The translations under genes were made by a program, and so were the position numbers. A DNA stretch of 64,000 bases from Rhodosorus marinus (lineage: Eukaryota > Rhodophyta > Stylonematophyceae > Stylonematales > Stylonemataceae), in the NCBI GenBank assembly GCA_029953675.1, contig JAMWBK010000002.1, forward strand, positions 2,294,001 through 2,358,000, given 5' to 3'. Below are positions 1 through 11,841 of this stretch, in pieces (positions within the stretch are counted from its first letter, which is position 1; every line of letters begins with the position of its first letter). The notes beneath the pieces were generated by a model. The model made no database searches and was not told where the DNA came from. It saw only the letters and a program-made list of their open reading frames with translations.

Positions 1-125
1 GGGATCGGCTTTATGTATGTGGTTTGATCACCTCTAGTCATCCCCCAATGCATGACGTAATGCTCCGCCTCATGCTGCACCGGATCCGACACAATGCTCA
101 AAGTCACGTGAATCATCCCATCCTC
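1..125 (-). CDS. Possible 5'-partial-window coding fragment, glucan-binding-like
   Basis: The minus strand is open from about position 125 to the window edge. It reads a beta-rich stretch containing the block YVMHWGMTRGD followed by a proline a few residues later. That block resembles the 'LHWG...W..P' signature of starch-binding CBM45 modules in glucan water dikinase-type proteins, but here the second aromatic position is Tyr. The A/C-rich plus strand at about 180-470 is what the leader of a minus-strand gene looks like elsewhere in this window, which supports a gene running off the left end. The exon start is not resolved, and the family call rests on one short motif. Confidence 0.3.
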
Positions 126-2030
126 GTTTCTCAGTGTTTGGCAAAACGAGAGCGGCCCAGAATGAACGTAAGATTCGTCGTCCTCAGCACCCATCCTGAA
201 CCCTCTCCCCCTTCTCGCCCTCCTACCCCCCAACCGCAAAATCTTCCACCCAACAAACCCCCCTACGGCCCACCCCACCACCTCTAAAGCCAGCGCGTTG
301 TTTCACCCTTCTACTACTCCGATCTCGGCTCTCCTCTTCTGTAGTACAGACCCCTTTAATACCCCTTAACAACTCTACCACAACTCTTCCAAGGCCCCGA
401 AATCCCGAACTACACCCACCCCCACCCCCACATTCGTTCTCACCTTCTCCCAGACGTCTCATCATCAATAGAAGAAAAAAAAAAACACAAAGACTACTTC
501 TCGTCAACTTGTTTTCCTCCATTTCCAGGGTATCATTGGCCATCATCATGGCCCCGGCATGGCCCCACAAAAATCTTCATATTTTCAATTAGAGCAGAAC
601 AAACTACGGATTTTCATAATCCAGCTCACATTCCTTTATGAAAAGGAGGGGAAAGATATCTAAGCCCAACCCATAAACATATAATTTCGTAATATTATAG
701 GCTTGATTAGTATTTTGGTTGTGTGCTTTTCTATTGGGAACTTATTTTTGAGTACGTATCTGATTTGAGAAGTAGTTTTTCTTTGGCTTCGTCTATCGAA
801 TACGTTCTGAATATATCTAAATTTATCTCTATTTATTACTTATACGGTATTTAAAAATGGATTATATGGTAGAGGCGGTTTTGCGGGGAGCTTGATAACG
901 GACTTGAAAAAATAAATGTTTCTTAATTAATGTAAAATGAGTTGTTTTTTTTTCCTCAGATCTTTGTATGGTGTTTTGATTGATTTTCTTCGAATTAGGA
1001 TTGATTTGGCTGCCTCCGTGCTCATCGGTGGCAAGTGCTCCGATGAGGATGTCTTGCTACAGTAGGCACGAGGTGAAGTCCTCAGCAGAGTCCATATGGG
1101 AGGTTCAGTGAGGATTTTAAGTGAACACCTCGCGTGTTTCCAGGGAATTTCACTGTTTTGATCTGAAAGCATTCCTGAGTTGAACTCTCCTCGTTCCCTT
1201 CGGTTGCTGGCCGGGTCGTCATATCAAAAGTGATATGGCTTCTGCCCTCGCGTTTGGAATTACCGTAGGAGTTGACTCCTCGAATGGCTGCGAAGCTCCG
1301 ACACAAGAGCCGATCCGTCAAGACGAGGCGACCGCCGAACCTTTTCCCTCATGTACGACTGGCCGCGAGTGGGCTTCTGGACTGCTTTTGACAGCTTCAA
1401 GCAGTGCCAGTACTTCTGCGAGGGATACCATTGACATGAAGCTGCAAGTCCTGTTAAGAACTGGATCAAGGCCGGGGAATGTTGACCCACTTTTTGGAAT
1501 GTCGGGACCTGATTTAATGAATCCTGTGAAATGATTTCTGTGAATGTAGCTGGATCGATTAGGGCCTCGCTTTTATCCAGAATCCGCCTCTAATCAACCA
1601 CTATCGAACCCTTCACCTCTGTGAAACCACTGCTCAGCAAGATCAGACGACACATAGAATTAGGCTATTTCAAAACCTTCCAGTCCAATCATTTGAAGGA
1701 ACCAAAAATCTAACCAATAATACTCTATATTACCAATTCTACAAAATGATTCGTTAGATAATAAGCTTATAACGATCTATGCGCTCTCATTGGTTGAACT
1801 ATGTTCAATGGGGCTGATGGACAGCCTTGGGCCGCGGAGGGTTTCTGGTACAGTCACAAAGCTCCAAGGTCGTTCGTTAATGCTCCGAGCTCCAATTGCT
1901 TAAGATCAAACCCCTGCGTGAAAAAGCTGGAAACTCTCCAGAGCAACGGGGATGCCGACGGCACCCCTGCCGACGGCACCCACAGGGGAATCTCTCACAA
2001 TGCTGGTCATGTTTTCTGGTTGTTCGGGAA
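126..2030. other. Spacer, C/A-rich then AT-rich
   Basis: I see no supported gene here. Positions 180-470 are strongly C/A-rich on the plus strand, and positions 600-900 are AT-rich. Short open frames in both strands have no recognisable domains and track the base skew. Confidence 0.5.
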
Positions 2031-2509
2031 TCAAAAGTCTTCTTGAATCGGCCACTCCAGCTTCTCCTTGCGCTGAAAAGCTTTCTTGTCCTCCTTCTGT
2101 GCCTGCAGAGCTCGTTTGATCTCGTCCGCTGAAACCTGTTGCAGGCGTTGAGTTATCAGCGATTCCTTCGATGGGTCGATCTGTTTATAGAAGAACAGTG
2201 CGAGAAAAAAATTCCTTAGGGAACGAAGTGGATAGAAGCGAGCGAGTGAAAATTCCTCGAGGATTGCATTACCTCTCCGAGAATCATAACGTTTTCTCCG
2301 CGAATAACAAAAATGCCCTGCGGGACGTCTCCAAACGTCTCCGCGACTACAATTCTCTCTACCGCATCTTCGAGCACAATATTCGCAAACTGGTCGAAGG
2401 ACCTCAAGCAACCAACGATATTCCGACCATCTCTTAAGCACACGACGACCTGCTTATCCAGCTGGTCAACTAAACTCGATGCACCGAATAACTTCAGCTC
2501 CGAGGCCAT
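2031..2509 (-). CDS. LSM1: U6 snRNA-associated Sm-like protein LSm1
   Basis: Two exons, 2509-2273 and 2180-2031, joined in phase 0 across a 92-nt intron, give 128 residues (human LSm1 is 133). Exon 1 carries the complete Sm fold. Sm1 includes VVCLRDGRNIVGCLRSFDQF and Sm2 includes IRGENVMILGE. The 'RDGR..G.LRS.DQFAN' and 'G.F..RGENV' patterns are diagnostic for LSm1 rather than other LSm proteins. Exon 2 is the charged C-terminal helix. LSm1 defines the cytoplasmic LSm1-7 ring that binds oligoadenylated mRNA 3' ends with Pat1 to promote decapping. The start was placed at the Met that begins the conserved N-terminus; the frame is open further upstream but without similarity. The gene is divergent from the RBBP9-like gene, about 260 bp between the starts. 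Confidence 0.93.
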
Positions 2510-2768
2510 GCTCTTCTGACCCGCGTTCGATCCTTCTTCCCTCGGAAAATCCATCCTTTTCTTACTTAATCCAAAATCTAGAAATCTTCTCAAACACTCA
2601 CCGCCTTCGAGCATCTCAGACCATAGACCCATCCACCTTCTCAACCCCCTTGGCATTTGTCAGTGCTACCTGATAAGGACGGGCGCTCGTCCTGGAAAGA
2701 CCATGAGGCCCGTAAAGCTCAAGCTGGCCCGCTCTGATAGTTGAAAAGAGTTCCATAGCCCTAGTCTA

Positions 2769-3656
2769 ATGAGAATAGAACTGAATCTAAGCCTGCATTC
2801 TGCTTTTTCTGTGAAGGTTTTGCCGATGAGCATGGACGAAACGCGCAGCCTCTCATGCTTCGTTTGTGGCCCGCTGTTGTTGCCTCGCCGTTCTGCTCGG
2901 ATTGGAAAGCTTAGCTGTGGACAGACCCCCCCTTCGCGGGTTGTTATAGTTCCTAATAATCAGTTTACCATATCGTCGGCGGACGCATGGTACAGCTGGC
3001 TGAAGGACGAGGTCAGTTTTGACGTAGAGGTCGCCGAGTCGTTTCCGAATCCCTACGATGCGAATACCAAGAGATGGGAGCGGGTTTGGTTGAATTACCT
3101 GCGCGACGAGCTCAAGATTGACTCATCAACAGTAGGTTCTTTTTGCTTCCCGCGGAAGAAGTCATTGCTTGTCCAAATAGGTTCTTATGAGCTGAGCCGT
3201 CTCTGTTGACGTCGTTCTAATACAGATTACTATCGGTCACGGTAGTGGAGCCGACGCGCTTCTCCGATTCCTTGAGAACTATCCAGCATACGGATCGATT
3301 CTAGTTGCTCCGTGTGATGAGTATCATGCTGGAGAAAGACACGGAAGACCCCATCACTGGGTTGATATTAGAAGGAACTGCCTCCATTTTATTGAACATA
3401 TATATTCCATCGATGACGGTTTCGTTACGAAGAGCGAGTCTCGGTTTGTTGCATCACAGCTACGGGCAAAGTCACTTGAGCTCCGAGGTCGCGGACGGAT
3501 CTCAGACTCGGTGAGTTATGCGCACGCAAAATATTCCTACAACGACTTGTGCGCGCTGTCAACCCGCTTACTAGCTGTCCTAATCCGTTGTGGTTTGAGC
3601 AGCAGCTCCCAGAAGTGAAAACCATTTTGACAGCTCATTTACAATCCTTGAACTAA
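2769..3656 (+). CDS. RBBP9/YdeN-family alpha/beta hydrolase, catalytic residues replaced
   Basis: Exons 2769-3131, 3226-3510 and 3603-3656 give 233 residues. After an N-terminal extension of about 60 residues, possibly an organelle signal, comes the RBBP9 fold: VVIVPNNQF, an AWYSWLKDE helix, and the segment DEYHAGERHGRPHHW. Family members use a Ser-Asp-His triad. Here the nucleophile-elbow motif GxSxG is GHGSG, with Gly at the nucleophile position (residue 127). The histidine position of the final 'CGHF' motif is Arg (residue 212). The acid loop SIDDGFV is kept. This predicts a hydrolase fold without hydrolase activity. The start could be a later in-frame Met near residue 20. The last acceptor has two possible positions 3 nt apart. 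The stop lies 30 bp from the SNW1 stop on the other strand. Confidence 0.8.
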
Positions 3657-3686
3657 AGTCCCGCCGAACTCCAGGACACCAGCATA

Positions 3687-6149
3687 TCATTGGCTCTGCT
3701 TCCCTCCGGATCGAAATTCTATTTTGGTTCTACCACCCCCAGACTTGCCCCTTTCACGGTACTCCTCCTGCAAAGCCGAAGCAGAGGATGCTCCACCCAT
3801 CATCGAGCCTTTTCTTTTCTGAGACAACGAGTCATCCATCCTTTCAGACCTGCCCTTTTTCGCGTCTGAGAGGAACTTGCCAACGCCGAATGGATCATCC
3901 TCAGCAGTCGTTCCTTGGCCCTGAATCCGGTCAGAGGATAAACCAAAACGATCAGCGTACTTGTAGACTATCCAACTAGCAGACCCCCGCCAGCCAACAT
4001 ACCTTAATGCTAGTCTCAGCATCCCTTTCAAACTCAACAGGTTTTTCACGTTTCCCACTCCTAGAAGCAAACGTCTCCTCTGCTCCTTCAAACCCTTTGT
4101 CAGCCTTGAATCGAGCAGTGTTCGTGGCGTCCTCCCCACGAGGACGATACATGAAATTGTCTCCCTTGGCCGAGAACAGAGGCTTGTCATAAAGATTATA
4201 GCTGTCCTCAGCAGCAAGTCCGCTGTCCATTCCACCTTTTCCTTGGTTGAACAGCCGCTGATCGTACATGACTTCCCCGTTACCTGAGGCTGCGACCTGA
4301 AGAGGAACAAGGAGCAACATTAGCAACCCCATCACTAAACAAACAATTAACTATTCATACAAAGGCAATCGACTATTTACCTTCTGTCCAAGGGCAAGGC
4401 GCTCGGTGACGTCACGGTCTTTGTCACGCGAGAGTTTGCTCTTCTTCACTGCAGCACCTGCTCATAAAACGCTTAATGTCAACAAAAGAGCAACAACCCC
4501 AGACCAACTAGCAGAATTTGGGGTGATCCTGAGCTCACCGTCCTCTCCTGCTCGCTCTTTGAGACGCATCTCACGCTCACGTTCCCGACGCCTCTCCTCT
4601 CTGATTTCATCCCTCTTTCGACGCTCGAAATCGTCTCGGGAACTTCGAACCGGGGACCTGTCATCACGATGACTGGGTCTTCTTCGTTCCGGAGAACGAT
4701 CGCCACGACTAGAAGGGCCTCGCAAGGGAGAAGGTGACCTGTTCCGTCGCGAAGGTGAGTCCCGCTCTGGCGATCTGGGGTTGTGGTCCCTTCCACGTTC
4801 AATCGGAGGCGAGTCGCCCACAAAGCTTTCCGTGACATTGTCCGGTGGTGGTGGGTTCACAGATGGTCTGGCAATGCCAGATCGCTCTGCACGAGCTCTT
4901 GCCGCTAGGTCTCGTAACTCCTGTTCTTTCTTGTCTTTCTCCTTCATGTTAATGTGTTTCTGCATTTGAGCTCGCTCTTCAACCATATCACGGGCAGTCC
5001 TCTCTGCGGTATACAAACTTTCAGCAAGCTTGGCAAAGTTATCGTTAATCCTCAAATCTTGCAGACCTTGTATGGTGGAAACGAATAGCCCTCTTAGTGT
5101 GCTGCTCGTTTTGGTCAGTTCAGAGTGAAGCCCGGGGGCTACTCATTCTTACCTCTCCCATCAGCCGCAAGGCGTTTGTCGAGAGGAATTGTATAACCCT
5201 TGTTATTCTTCCAATTTGAGACACAAGGGGGGATCTTCCAGTTCTTGTTATCCTCAGCGGTAAGCTTTCGCGGTGGGGAATGCATAACCGGTGCAGGTGG
5301 ACTTGGCGGCGCCGGTGGCACTAGAAAATCGGATCAAGGGGTGCATTTTAGCAACCGGTGTAGGGGCTCTCCGCTTTTGGGTGTGCATCCTCACCTTTCT
5401 TTTGATGAAACTTTGGCGGTTCCAACGGATCTACGGGGGCTTCCATCATTCGAATTATGCGTTGAGAGGATCCAGAGTTATGGCTGGCTCCACCGTTCGC
5501 CGGCGTGTACTTGACATAAGTGGGTTTCCTGAAAGTGGACGCGGAGGACATGCACTTTCAGAATCAGGCTGGGGAGCAAACTGCACCTCATGGAACAGAT
5601 ACGAAGACTTATAACTTACGGAGTATTACCGGAACCGCGAAAGTTGTTCGGCTGCGCAGCAGCTATTTTTCCTTGTACGATTTTCTCAAGAGCGCTTTTC
5701 GTTCGGTCTGCAGTTTCTTGTTCCAGTTCTTCGCCGGGTCTTTGCAGCAGTTTTTCGTCCCGTGCCTTCTCTACTACAGCGGAATGCGCAGAGTGAACGA
5801 TTTCACTACTTTTCTCACCTTGCTTAACGACAGCTGCGTAGTCCACGTTTCCTTCTTCGTCCACTCGCATTGCCACAGTCTTTGACACCCCAGTTCCCCT
5901 TCCCTTTCGACCCATGTCCAGCGGGAATTGGTTAATTCCAATCTCCGGATATGCTCCTCCATCGTCAAAGTCCTCAAGGTTCCTGGGAATGAACCTCGGA
6001 CGAGCTTGGTTCCTTCTCGGATACGGCGGAATCTTCGAGGACTTTGGAGCAACAGGCTTCTCCTCTTCATCACTAGCATCCTCCACAACCTCCTCAACCT
6101 GCCGCGGAACCGGCAGAAAGTTGGATATAGAGGTCATCGTCTCTGGCAA
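3687..6149 (-). CDS. SNW1: SNW domain splicing factor SNW1/SKIP/Prp45
   Basis: Seven exons (6149-5620, 5528-5395, 5320-5153, 5066-4539, 4457-4381, 4296-4003, 3920-3687) keep frame throughout and give 654 residues; human SNW1 has 536. The conserved SNW core is clear: YVKYTPANGG, RIIRMMEAPVDPLEPPKF, PSPPAPVMHSPPRK, WKIPPCVSNWKN and GYTIPLDKRLAADGRG, then the helical ENFAKL-like region. The C-terminal blocks YDQRLFNQGKG and DPFGVGKFL are also present. SNW1 is a core component of the activated spliceosome that threads between PRP8 and other factors, and in animals it is also a transcription coregulator. An Arg/Ser-rich insert (about residues 350-420, in exon 4) separates the SNW core from the C-terminus and explains much of the extra length. 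Introns are 74-91 nt. Confidence 0.96.
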
Positions 6150-9100
6150 AAAAACTCAAGGTACACTCTGAAGGCCAAAACAAAATAGGAAACAAAAAAT
6201 GGAGAGGAAGACTCAAACAAACTTGAAACGAGGCGAAAGCCTTCCCTTCAACTTTTCCTAACCATAATAAACCTTAACGTCGTCAACAACCAACTCCTCA
6301 TCTCATCCCAAAGCCAACCCTCCAGCTCCCAACCCCGAAGTGTCCAAAGCGAAACAGCGTTTGCTTGTATTCTTCTCTCCAGTTGTAAACATTGGCCAAC
6401 TCAAATACGTTCTCCGCAAAAAAAATTTTTTGACTCCAACCGCTGTTGTAATTCTTCCTCACCCCTACAGAAATTCATGAGAATTGACCCGAAGTTTTAT
6501 ACGACGGGTAAGATATTTATCTCAAAATATCCTTCCCCAAATTGATAAATATTTGACATAAGTGGGCGCCTGGGGAAAAGTATTACCCCAGGTGTTTTGA
6601 CGTTTGAGAATGAGTAGAGTAACCACCCCTCTAAATTTTGCGCGAGTTGGAAGGGGCGGGTCAGCTACGAAAGTTCGGGGCTGGTGAGACGGTGCGTTTG
6701 GGAGTACTTACTAACGCCCATAGTAAGCGCCAGAGTAGTATTTCCTTATCATTGTGTTTCTAGTCTACTAACTTCTCAGCTCTCTACTCGAGGCCTGGCA
6801 TACTGAGGTGTTGTTTGGCAGCGGTGCGACCAGCCCGCTCCCTATCCACCTTGGACCGGAGGGGGAGGGGAGGAAAGGCGAAAGGCACTGCTCTTGTGGA
6901 GCAGATTGAGAAACAAAACTGAAAACCCTCGGAAATATCTGGTTCATGAAATAATGTCTAAAACTCTGCACAATAGAAGAGCCTCGACAGCCATTTCCGC
7001 CAGACATCACCCGTAATAGCTTCCCGGTCTTGGGAGACGTGTACGATGTACGACAGTGCACTACCAGTCAGGACAGACTGTCCCAAAACGTGAGAAAAAT
7101 CATTGAGGAGTCAATCCAATTATTTTGGGGTACGAAACGATGAAAAATTCAAAGAAAATAGTAGTTCAATCAAATAAATTCAGTTTTCAGTTGAAAGAAA
7201 AGTGGCTCCGCTGTGCCCCTAGAAAGTCACTCTCGCCAACACGTCCTGAAGCAGTCTGCGTGAGCCTCACCTCATCAGTCGTATGATATTCAGGCGATAT
7301 AAAACAGGCATGCTGTGGTCAGCGAGCTATGCTCATTTGACCAGAGCGCAAGTTGTAGAGTCAGCAAGTGGAAAATCTGCTGACCCTTCGCAGGATTCGG
7401 AAGGCTAGAAACGATTGCGGGCCTAAAGGTTGACGAGATCTTTCCCGACTGAGTTCCGTGTTGATACGATTAGGGTACTGATTTTGTGGTCACGATCGCA
7501 GATGGTGCCCTCGCTTGAACTGCCGTGTTAATCCGGAGTTTTAGTTACGCCTGGTAGCACTCAGCGTCCACGGGAAATCCTAAATCGAAACTCCACAGCT
7601 CGTAGGAATGTCTTTCTTTTCTTACAGCAGAGATTGACAATCAGTCGAGTACGTTATTATCGGAAATCCTCTGAGCGAAGGAATCAACTCAATCAACTAA
7701 AAATCTCGTCAATCCGACAAAAAAACAAGGCAGCCGAACCCTAAACTGCGACCTATCGTGCTTAACCACCAGATGCTACAGCTGGTAGCTGTGGAATCCA
7801 CGTAATCGAGCTCTATACACTCTGTGCACCGCGAAATGGTCTGACCCTCCTCACACCATAGACTCGCTACCAGTTCAAGCCGTCCTGGAGATTCTGTGCA
7901 TATCTTCCTGCCATTACCCTCGAGACAAACGCAAAGGGAGGACATTTTGCAGTGCTAGAAAGGTTTGTGGGTCTGCATATCATCCAGCGAGTGACAGCTA
8001 GGCTACAAAGCCGCCCCCCACCACGAGACATGTGTCCCAACTTCTCGAAGGCCAAAACCGGCATGAACTGAAATTAAAAGTAACGGGAAGAGGGGGTTAC
8101 AAATGTGAGTACAAAATGAACAGAAAATCGAAAATAAATACATGAGGAAGGATTTCTTCATTTATTAGTTGTGAGAGAAGGAGGGTGAAAAAAAAGAAGA
8201 ATGAGGTCAATGAAATATGAGATAGAGAAAATCTCTGGACATTTGAGAGAGGGGGTTTACATACTGTCCGAGCTCTCTCTTCGGGTTTGCCCTTGTGGGG
8301 GTGAGGAAGAAGAGGACAGCTGGAGAAGGAGTACAGTATTTTTTGAGTCAGACCAGGGTGGTTTTTGAAGTGATACTTGTTACGTGTTGTTTTTTGTACA
8401 TTAAAGGAGAACTGAACAGTAGTCGGCAAGATTTTTTTTCTGTACTTGGGTGCGTCTCAGCGGAGGAGGGGGAAGCAGAGCAGGAGCGTTGGTAAGGTAA
8501 AAAAGCTGCAGTCGTATGAAAGCAATTGGGCTTTGGCTCACACTAGTTTCTTACTTTTCCCGCCTCTTGTTGTGCAGGTTTTAGGGTATTAGTGCTCTGT
8601 GGGATTGTGGCTTCGTCGGAGTGGCAACCGTCGTTGGCGAGGGGGAAGAGGCAGCGGGTTGTAGGGTTAAGATTACAGAGTTCTGGGCGGACGTTTGTGC
8701 TGATGGAAAGTTTCTTTCACAGTTAGTTCTGCTTTGAAAGGAACTGACTAGTAGTCTGCAGGATTGTGGCTTTCGTCGGGGTGTCGGTTTTGCTTGGCCC
8801 AGGAGGATAGACTGGGAAAGAAGATCCTGGAGTGAGGTTTGCTTTTTGTTGAGGGGGAGGAAGTGAGAACGGTGGTCTACCTGAGTGTTTCGAGATCTTG
8901 AAATCCCATTGTCTGTTAGATTTTGTGATTTTGGGTCAGTGGACTGGGTTATAAGTCCTGTAGCCGGTTTTCTGAGTTTTATCTTTTGATTACAAGGAGG
9001 TAGTGGCGTGGCTGAGTTGGGTTGATAACGAGCTCTGTTATGGGAACATGGACGACTCAAGTGTTTCCGTATCGTAGCTAGAAATGGGTAGAATTTGAGA

Positions 9101-9163
9101 TTGTGCGAGGTTAGTCGGTAAGCACACCACCTGATTGAGTCAGGCAGGAAGCTTGTCTGCGCC
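6150..9163. other. 3-kb spacer between divergent SNW1 and WD40-TPR genes
   Basis: No protein or RNA gene could be supported. Positions 6180-6420 are A/C-rich on the plus strand (leader of SNW1), and 8580-9160 are G/T-rich (leader of the WD40-TPR gene). A 638-nt open frame on the minus strand at 9219-8581 is a product of that skew: it is rich in Ser, Thr, Pro, Gln and Asn and shows no domain. A short hairpin lies at 6567-6594. Confidence 0.5.
6567..6594. repeat. Short inverted repeat (hairpin)
   Basis: The arms CGCCTGGGG (6567-6575) and CCCCAGGTG (6586-6594) pair over nine positions, eight Watson-Crick and one G-U, around a 10-nt A/T-rich loop. No poly-T tail or gene end adjoins it, so its role is unknown. 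Confidence 0.5.
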
Positions 9164-11650
9164 ATGGAGACACTACGTGCTCTCCATCGGAGGGAAATGG
9201 GAACCAGTTCACAGCGCACTGATGATTCATACAGCCTCGGGTATGCACCTGATCAGATTCGAACTACTGGGCAGATAGAAGAGACGGAATCGGTCTTGAT
9301 GCACAATGGCTGCGTCAATACGGCGAACTGGAACAGGGATGGTAATATGCTCATTACTGGCTCGGATGACAGGAAGCTTAAAATTTGGGACACGTCGCGC
9401 TACAACAATGTAACAGCAAAGGCGGTTCTTCACACTGGATTTCTGGACAATATTTTCTTTGCTGGTGAGCCGGATTCGCAGCCGTAGATGTAGAACCTCT
9501 AAGAATGTACTAACATTGCACCAAACTTCGGTGTCTCTGACAGACTTTATTCCAGGAACCCAGGATCGGTACGTGGTCGCTTGCTCTGCGGATGGAACTA
9601 CGCGGCTGTTTGATCTTGAGCGACCAGATTATGAGGACGTTTTGCTGTCGGCCCTGGGCAATGCACATGGCTTCCTCTTCTGGAACGAGAGTCCGGCAGA
9701 ATCTCCTCAAGCGGTTGTTATGTTCACAGCCAACAACGATGGTACCATAGCGAGAGTATGTCATCATATCATTTACCTTAGGAGAAAAATTAGCCTCATC
9801 GTGGTTGTCCCCTAACCCGTAATTCTCTGGCTAGATTGATTTGCGGGATCCAAATAAGGCGTCAACAATCTCTGTACTCGAAGGCGATGCCCCTGTCAAG
9901 GCATTGGCGATGCCTTCTTCGAGAACACCTGGGTACCTCCCTTATCAGATTGCTGTGGGTGGCCATGCTCGGCACATCCGAGTATATGATCTACGTTTGA
10001 ACGTACCGAACAATCCGCTTTCGAGCAATCAGGATTGGTAAGCCGGGCGACGGCCCTACTCCAGGGTGCTTCTAACTTTTAACGGCGAAGTTTAGTATCT
10101 AACCTGTTGCCGTAACTCCGCCTTTAGCATCCAGTCGTTTTGCCCTTGGTCTTTTGAGCGCAGCTGGAATGACGACCGGCTGATGCATGAGTTAGGAGTA
10201 AGTGGGATGATGTACAGTTATGAAGGAAGAAAACTGCTTGTCTCCTACCAAGGTGCACAGATATACTCTTTTCCTACGGACGCGGTACCAAACGAGAAGG
10301 GCGTCATTGAAGAGTCGAAAGTATTTGGGGGTCACATAAACTATGCCACCTTCCTCAAGTCCGTGAGCTATTACGGACCAAAGGATGAATACGTCTTGAG
10401 CGGAAGCGACAGTAAGCACATATGGATTTGGGATGAACGGTAGGCTTGCAGTCAAATAGAAACAACGCATCTATCCCCAAAAGAAGAGGGACTGATCAAG
10501 GCCTTCCTTCGATGCTGGGTCATTAGAACCACTCGTGTACGACTGCTACTGGAGGCGGACGATAATATTTGCAACGGTGTAATTCCCCATCCGCACGATT
10601 CTTCCTTTTGCTCTTATGGAATCGACTTGGATGCAAAGCTTTGGAAACCTGGAGTTGTTGAAGGAGCTCCCACATGCGACGATGAATACATAGACAGCGT
10701 TCTTGAAGGAAACGTAATTTGTTTGGTGAAGACGAGATATCAGTGCTTGGACGTTCAGTCCTATCTTAGAAATGTCAGGTACTTGCGGTCCAAGCCACAC
10801 GACCGAGGCGACACTTGGCCAAGCTATCCGCGAGATCTGGAGATTGATGCCCTGTCAAACAAGGAGGTATCCCCTACACGGTCCGACAACTGTCTGTTGC
10901 TTTCATGTAAGAGGACTGAGATCTGAATCTTCGTTCTTTGTCTGTGCTGCTCTTAGACGCTCCTGGAAGCCGCCGAGCAGATCAAAGGCGCTGGTAATGA
11001 TTACTTCACTGATGGGATGGTGAAGAAGGCATTGTCCAAGTATGAGAAAGCAGAGCGGTATCTTCTTGCTTACAACTTTGTCAAGAAGTATTCCCGGGGC
11101 CCTGCTGAGCTGCAAAATAAGCTGCTGCAGTTGGAGATCATGACCTACTACATCCTAGATGAGGATTCAGTATTCTTTCGACGGGACGATGAGGAACAGG
11201 TGACCTCGCTGAAGGTGAGTAGAGACGTTTCTATCTTCACAATCCGCCACCCGAGAAAGAGTTGAACTTAGGAAGCTCTGCCATTGTGAATTCGATCCTG
11301 GCAACTAGGTCTCATGTCTCTTGAACTTGGCCCAATGCGCTCTCTTACTCGGAAATCCGAAGAGAACGATAGAGCTTTGCAATCGCGTTCTTGCAGTCGA
11401 CCAAAACAATGCAAAAGCATTGTTCCGGCGAGGAAGTGCCCGTCTCGAGGTCGTCTCGTCCCCACGCGAGTTGGAGGAGGCAATGGTAGATCTGTCGAAT
11501 GCCGACGCGATCGCCCCGTCCGATGTTGTTAAGCGAAGATTCCTAGCCGCTAAGAAGAGGCTGGGGGAGTATCGACGTTGGGAGTCAAAAATATATCGCA
11601 ATATATTTCGTTCTGAGGACGACGAGGAAGGGGAGCAAGGAGAGACCTAA
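9164..11650 (+). CDS. WD40-TPR protein, DCAF/WDTC1-like
   Basis: Seven exons (9164-9464, 9544-9755, 9835-10037, 10128-10439, 10527-10866, 10957-11214, 11309-11650) join without frame breaks into 655 residues. The first ~340 residues are WD40 repeats: HNGCVNTANWNRDGNMLITG, DDRKLKIWD, ADGTTRLFD, HIRVYDLR, SDSKHIWIWDER and ICNGVIPHP...YGIDLDAKLW. The last of these matches the DCAF6/DCAF8/WDTC1 group, which are substrate receptors of CUL4-DDB1 ubiquitin ligases. Residues ~457-640 form a TPR array of the FKBP/Cyp40 kind, with LLNLAQCALLLGNPKRTIEL and NNAKALFRRGSARLEV. In animal WDTC1 the TPRs sit between WD repeats, whereas here they are C-terminal. A CUL4 adaptor role is inferred. A 45-nt in-frame stretch near 10714-10758 could be an extra intron. 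Confidence 0.85.
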
Positions 11651-11841
11651 TTGTACTAAGCCAGAGACCTAGTCCGCTTGCACGAGCTACCGAGCCGTCC
11701 ACTATCACCTTTCCCTTTCCAAAACACTTCCCGACTCATGCCAGACTGGAGCCAATGCGGCATTCGTCACAACTGAACGTACGCAAAGGCGCTGCTGGTT
11801 TTGTTTGGTTTTTGCTTTCATGTAAACGAGCTGTGTTTTTT

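Noticed and set aside
8581-9219. 212-codon open frame on the minus strand
   Set aside because: It lies antisense to the G/T-rich leader and first codons of the WD40-TPR gene. Composition (Ser, Thr, Pro, Gln, Asn) follows the base skew and no domain is visible.
10714-10758. 45-nt intron inside exon 5 of the WD40-TPR gene
   Set aside because: The frame is open with or without it, and it would be shorter than nearly all neighbours; kept as a note, not as a called intron.
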